From Alphaproteobacteria bacterium (GTDB taxonomy: Bacteria; Pseudomonadota; Alphaproteobacteria; Micavibrionales; Micavibrionaceae), in contig JAGLKL010000051.1 in assembly GCA_023141075.1 (NCBI GenBank), positions 1 through 8,341 on the forward strand: DNA of 8,341 nt, given 5' to 3'. Shown piece by piece: positions 6,517-8,341 of this stretch; within the stretch, counting starts at the first letter, position 1, and the number at the start of each line of letters is the position of its first letter. A model generated the notes under the pieces. It was not told the DNA's origin. It did no database searches and saw nothing but the letters and a program-made list of their open reading frames with translations. A program made the translations under genes and the position numbers.

Positions 6517-7197
6517 ATGGCTAATAACTATGCTTTAAAAGCGAAGAAGAGGGAACGCGCCGGCAAGGGGGTTGCTCGTTCACTTCGTCGCGAAGGCTGT
6601 ATACCTGCAGTCATTTACGGAGACAAAAAAGATCCCCTTAATATTTCTATTGATAGCAATGATGTCAATGTTGAGTACTATAAAGGACGTATGTTCACAA
6701 CACTATGTGATCTGAACGTCGATAAAGACAAACATATTGTGCTTGCTCGTGATGTCCAACTCCACCCGGTCACAGACCGAGTCGAACATGTTGATTTTCT
6801 GCGTGTGAACAAGAAAACGAAATTGGCAGTAAAAGTTCCTGTTTCCTTCATTGATGAAGATAAATGCCCAAGCTTATCACAAAAAGGAACTGTTAACGTC
6901 GTGCGTCACACTGTAGAATTAATGTGTAGTGCCATAAACATACCCGATCATGTTGAGGTTAGCCTTGAGGATAAAGAACATGGTGATGCGATCCATCTTT
7001 CCGATATTGTTTTACCGGAAGGAGCCGAGTTGGTGAACGATGCTAGTTTGGCCGTTGCTACGCTTCTTCCGCCTAAGACAGCTGAAGAAATCGAGAGTGA
7101 GGAAGAAGCTGAAGCTGGAGGCGCTGAAGAAGATGGTATTGAAGAAGACGAAAGCGAAGAAGCCAATTCTGAAGAAGAAAGCACGAAAGAAGAATAA
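6517..7197 (+). CDS. rplY: 50S ribosomal protein L25/TL5/CTC family, long form
   Basis: Ribosomal protein that binds 5S rRNA in the central protuberance of the large subunit. The 226 residues make it the long (TL5/CTC-like) form rather than the 94-residue E. coli type. Residues about 5-95 are the 5S-binding L25 domain (RERAGKGVARSLRREGCIPAVIYG at 12-35, HPVTDRVEHVDFLRV at 83-97). Residues about 100-186 are the beta-rich second domain (VPVSF, ATLLPP near its end). The final 37 residues (190-226) are a low-complexity acidic tail with 19 Glu, 2 Asp and one Lys, written in purine-rich GAA/GAG codons. AAGGA (6503-6507) is 9 bases before the ATG. It lies between prs and pth, a common alphaproteobacterial order. 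The acidic tail is likely disordered; its function is unknown. Confidence 0.97.
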   Translation: MANNYALKAKKRERAGKGVARSLRREGCIPAVIYGDKKDPLNISIDSNDVNVEYYKGRMFTTLCDLNVDKDKHIVLARDVQLHPVTDRVEHVDFLRVNKKTKLAVKVPVSFIDEDKCPSLSQKGTVNVVRHTVELMCSAINIPDHVEVSLEDKEHGDAIHLSDIVLPEGAELVNDASLAVATLLPPKTAEEIESEEEAEAGGAEEDGIEEDESEEANSEEESTKEE

Positions 7198-7224
7198 TTT
7201 CTTGTTTAACATGTTGCGTAGCAG

Positions 7225-7258
7225 TATTCCTAATTTCTATATATTTGAATAGGGAATA
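7225..7258 (+). promoter_or_regulatory. Possible Shine-Dalgarno-masking hairpin before pth
   Basis: TATTCC (7225-7230) is complementary to GGAATA (7253-7258), with an inner TTC/GAA (7235-7237 with 7247-7249) and a 9-base AT-rich loop. The 3' arm covers most of AGGGA (7251-7255), the only Shine-Dalgarno candidate for pth, 9 bases before its ATG. The stem is short and AT-rich, so stability is doubtful. Confidence 0.25.
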
Positions 7259-7264
7259 AATAAT

Positions 7265-7858
7265 ATGTGGCTATTTGTAGGATTGGGAAATCCCGGTACT
7301 CAGCATATCAGGAACCGTCACAATATAGGTTTTCTGACACTTGATTCGATAATCGAACAAAGCGCAGGAGCTTTTTCGGGATATCGCGTAAAATTTCAAG
7401 GACTTATTTCTGAAGGGCGTGTAAGCGGAAAAAAGGTTATCTTGCTCAAGCCTCAGACTTATATGAATAATTCCGGGAACTCTGTTGGATCGGTTGCTAA
7501 ATTTTATAAGATTGATCCAGACAAAATTGTCGTGTTTCATGATGACTTGGATCTTGTTTCAGGCGATGTTCGCATTAAGCAGGGGGGCGGTAATGCAGGT
7601 CATAACGGACTCAACTCAGTTCAGGCGCATTTAGGTGCCGCTGATTTCTGGAGGGTTCGTATCGGAATTGGTCGTCCTGATTATAAGGGTCAGGTAACGA
7701 ACTATGTCTTAAGCGACTTTTCAAAAGAAGAATGCGAATATTTGATCCCGCTTGTGGATTTTATGGGGGATAAAGCAGGGAAAATTGTAGAAGAAAATCC
7801 AGAGACTTACGGAGTTCTGATAAAAGAATACATTAAGAACAATCAGGAGCAGGAGTGA
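7265..7858 (+). CDS. pth: Peptidyl-tRNA hydrolase
   Basis: Cytosolic esterase that cleaves peptidyl-tRNA released from stalled or aborted translation, recycling tRNA; the activity is essential in most bacteria. The 197 residues match the bacterial Pth family. The expected active-site residues are present: N9 in VGLGNPG, H19 in RNRHNIGF, N68 in PQTYMNNSG, D93 in FHDDLDL, and H113-N114 in GGGNAGHNGLNS (E. coli equivalents N10, H20, N68, D93, H113, N114). RVRIGIGRP (130-138) is also typical. AGGGA (7251-7255) precedes the ATG by 9 bases. It follows rplY by 67 bases and precedes ychF by 56 bases on the same strand with no evident terminator between them, so co-transcription is likely. Confidence 0.98.
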   Translation: MWLFVGLGNPGTQHIRNRHNIGFLTLDSIIEQSAGAFSGYRVKFQGLISEGRVSGKKVILLKPQTYMNNSGNSVGSVAKFYKIDPDKIVVFHDDLDLVSGDVRIKQGGGNAGHNGLNSVQAHLGAADFWRVRIGIGRPDYKGQVTNYVLSDFSKEECEYLIPLVDFMGDKAGKIVEENPETYGVLIKEYIKNNQEQE

Positions 7859-7914
7859 TTTGTTGCTATCTGATACGAAACATCCGGGCTTAGAAAAAAG
7901 CAAAGGAAACAATA

Positions 7915-8341
7915 ATGGGTTTTAATTGTGGAATAGTCGGGTTGCCCAATGTGGGTAAGTCCACCTTGTTTAACGCATTAACAGCTACAGCGGCAGCGCA
8001 GGCAGAGAATTTTCCCTTTTGTACAATTGAACCAAATGTGGGTCGGGTCGCCGTTCCTGATGAGCGTTTGAACAAAATTGCCAAAATTGCAAAATCAGCC
8101 AATATTATTCCCACCCAGCTTGAGTTTGTAGACATTGCAGGGCTTGTAAAAGGGGCTTCACAGGGAGAGGGGCTAGGCAATCAGTTCTTATCTAATATCC
8201 GCCAGACTGATGCGATCATTCACGTCGTGCGCTGTTTCGAAAATGCCGATGTTCACCATGTTGAGGGCTCGGTTGATCCTTTGCGCGATATTGAAACTAT
8301 TGACACCGAACTGATGCTTGCCGATCTGGAAAGTGCAGAAA
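7915..8341 (+). CDS. ychF: Redox-regulated ATPase YchF (OLA1 family), 5' part only
   Basis: Obg-family P-loop protein that binds ribosomes and, unlike its relatives, prefers ATP. The gene runs off the right edge; 142 codons plus one base are present out of about 365 in the family. Visible: MGFNCGIVGLPNVGKST with the Walker A/G1 motif GLPNVGKST (9-17), FPFCTIEPNVG (33-43) covering the switch I region, and G3 motif DIAGLVKGASQGEGLGN (73-89). The base-recognising G4 motif and the TGS-like domain lie beyond the window, so the NxxE that gives ATP preference cannot be checked. AAGGA (7903-7907) is 7 bases before the ATG. It follows pth closely, the frequent pth-ychF pair. Confidence 0.97.
   Translation, partial: MGFNCGIVGLPNVGKSTLFNALTATAAAQAENFPFCTIEPNVGRVAVPDERLNKIAKIAKSANIIPTQLEFVDIAGLVKGASQGEGLGNQFLSNIRQTDAIIHVVRCFENADVHHVEGSVDPLRDIETIDTELMLADLESAE

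Noticed and set aside
6948..7212. Ser-rich and Phe/Leu-rich minus-strand frames opposite the L25 tail
   Set aside because: They are the reverse complement of GAA/GAG repeats and have no independent support.
7888..7901. GCTT/AAGC mini-hairpin between pth and ychF
   Set aside because: Four base pairs without a T run; indistinguishable from chance.

Overview
The window looks like an ordinary chromosomal segment of an AT-rich, free-living-type alphaproteobacterium. The clues are the gene order prs - rplY - pth - ychF, a long-form ribosomal protein L25 with an acidic tail, and a Prs with the DRKTGGRTPISAKLVANLI stretch typical of alphaproteobacterial enzymes. A cytosolic PAS/EAL signalling protein and an AspT-type exporter argue against a strongly reduced obligate intracellular genome. 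The genus cannot be fixed from the sequence. I see no rRNA, tRNA, CRISPR array, insertion sequence or phage gene.

Layout, left to right: (1) 19-840, minus strand: two-domain MazG NTP pyrophosphohydrolase. (2) 841-971: divergent promoter region. (3) 972-2633, plus strand: soluble PAS - degenerate GGDEF - EAL protein, probably an active c-di-GMP phosphodiesterase. (4) 2669-4333, minus strand: AspT/YidE/YbjL-family transporter with two cytoplasmic TrkA_C domains, convergent with the EAL gene. (5) 4334-4474: divergent intergenic region holding a near-perfect 13-bp direct repeat. (6) 4475-5275, plus: PgeF/YfiH laccase-domain enzyme. (7) 5422-6354, plus: ribose-phosphate pyrophosphokinase Prs. (8) 6517-7197, plus: ribosomal protein L25. 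(9) 7265-7858, plus: peptidyl-tRNA hydrolase Pth. (10) 7915 to the right edge, plus: N-terminal 142 residues of the GTPase-fold ATPase YchF, cut by the window end.

The right half is a co-directional nucleotide-and-translation block: Prs supplies PRPP, L25 binds 5S rRNA, Pth recycles peptidyl-tRNA and YchF binds ribosomes. The left half is three genes in alternating orientation that do not form an operon: NTP house-cleaning, c-di-GMP turnover and organic or amino acid export.

I found no convincing new multi-gene system. The observations most worth a second look are the dead GGDEF module (GAGHF) joined to an EAL domain with a full catalytic set, the direct repeat upstream of pgeF, possible leaderless starts of two genes, and small leader hairpins before rplY and pth.
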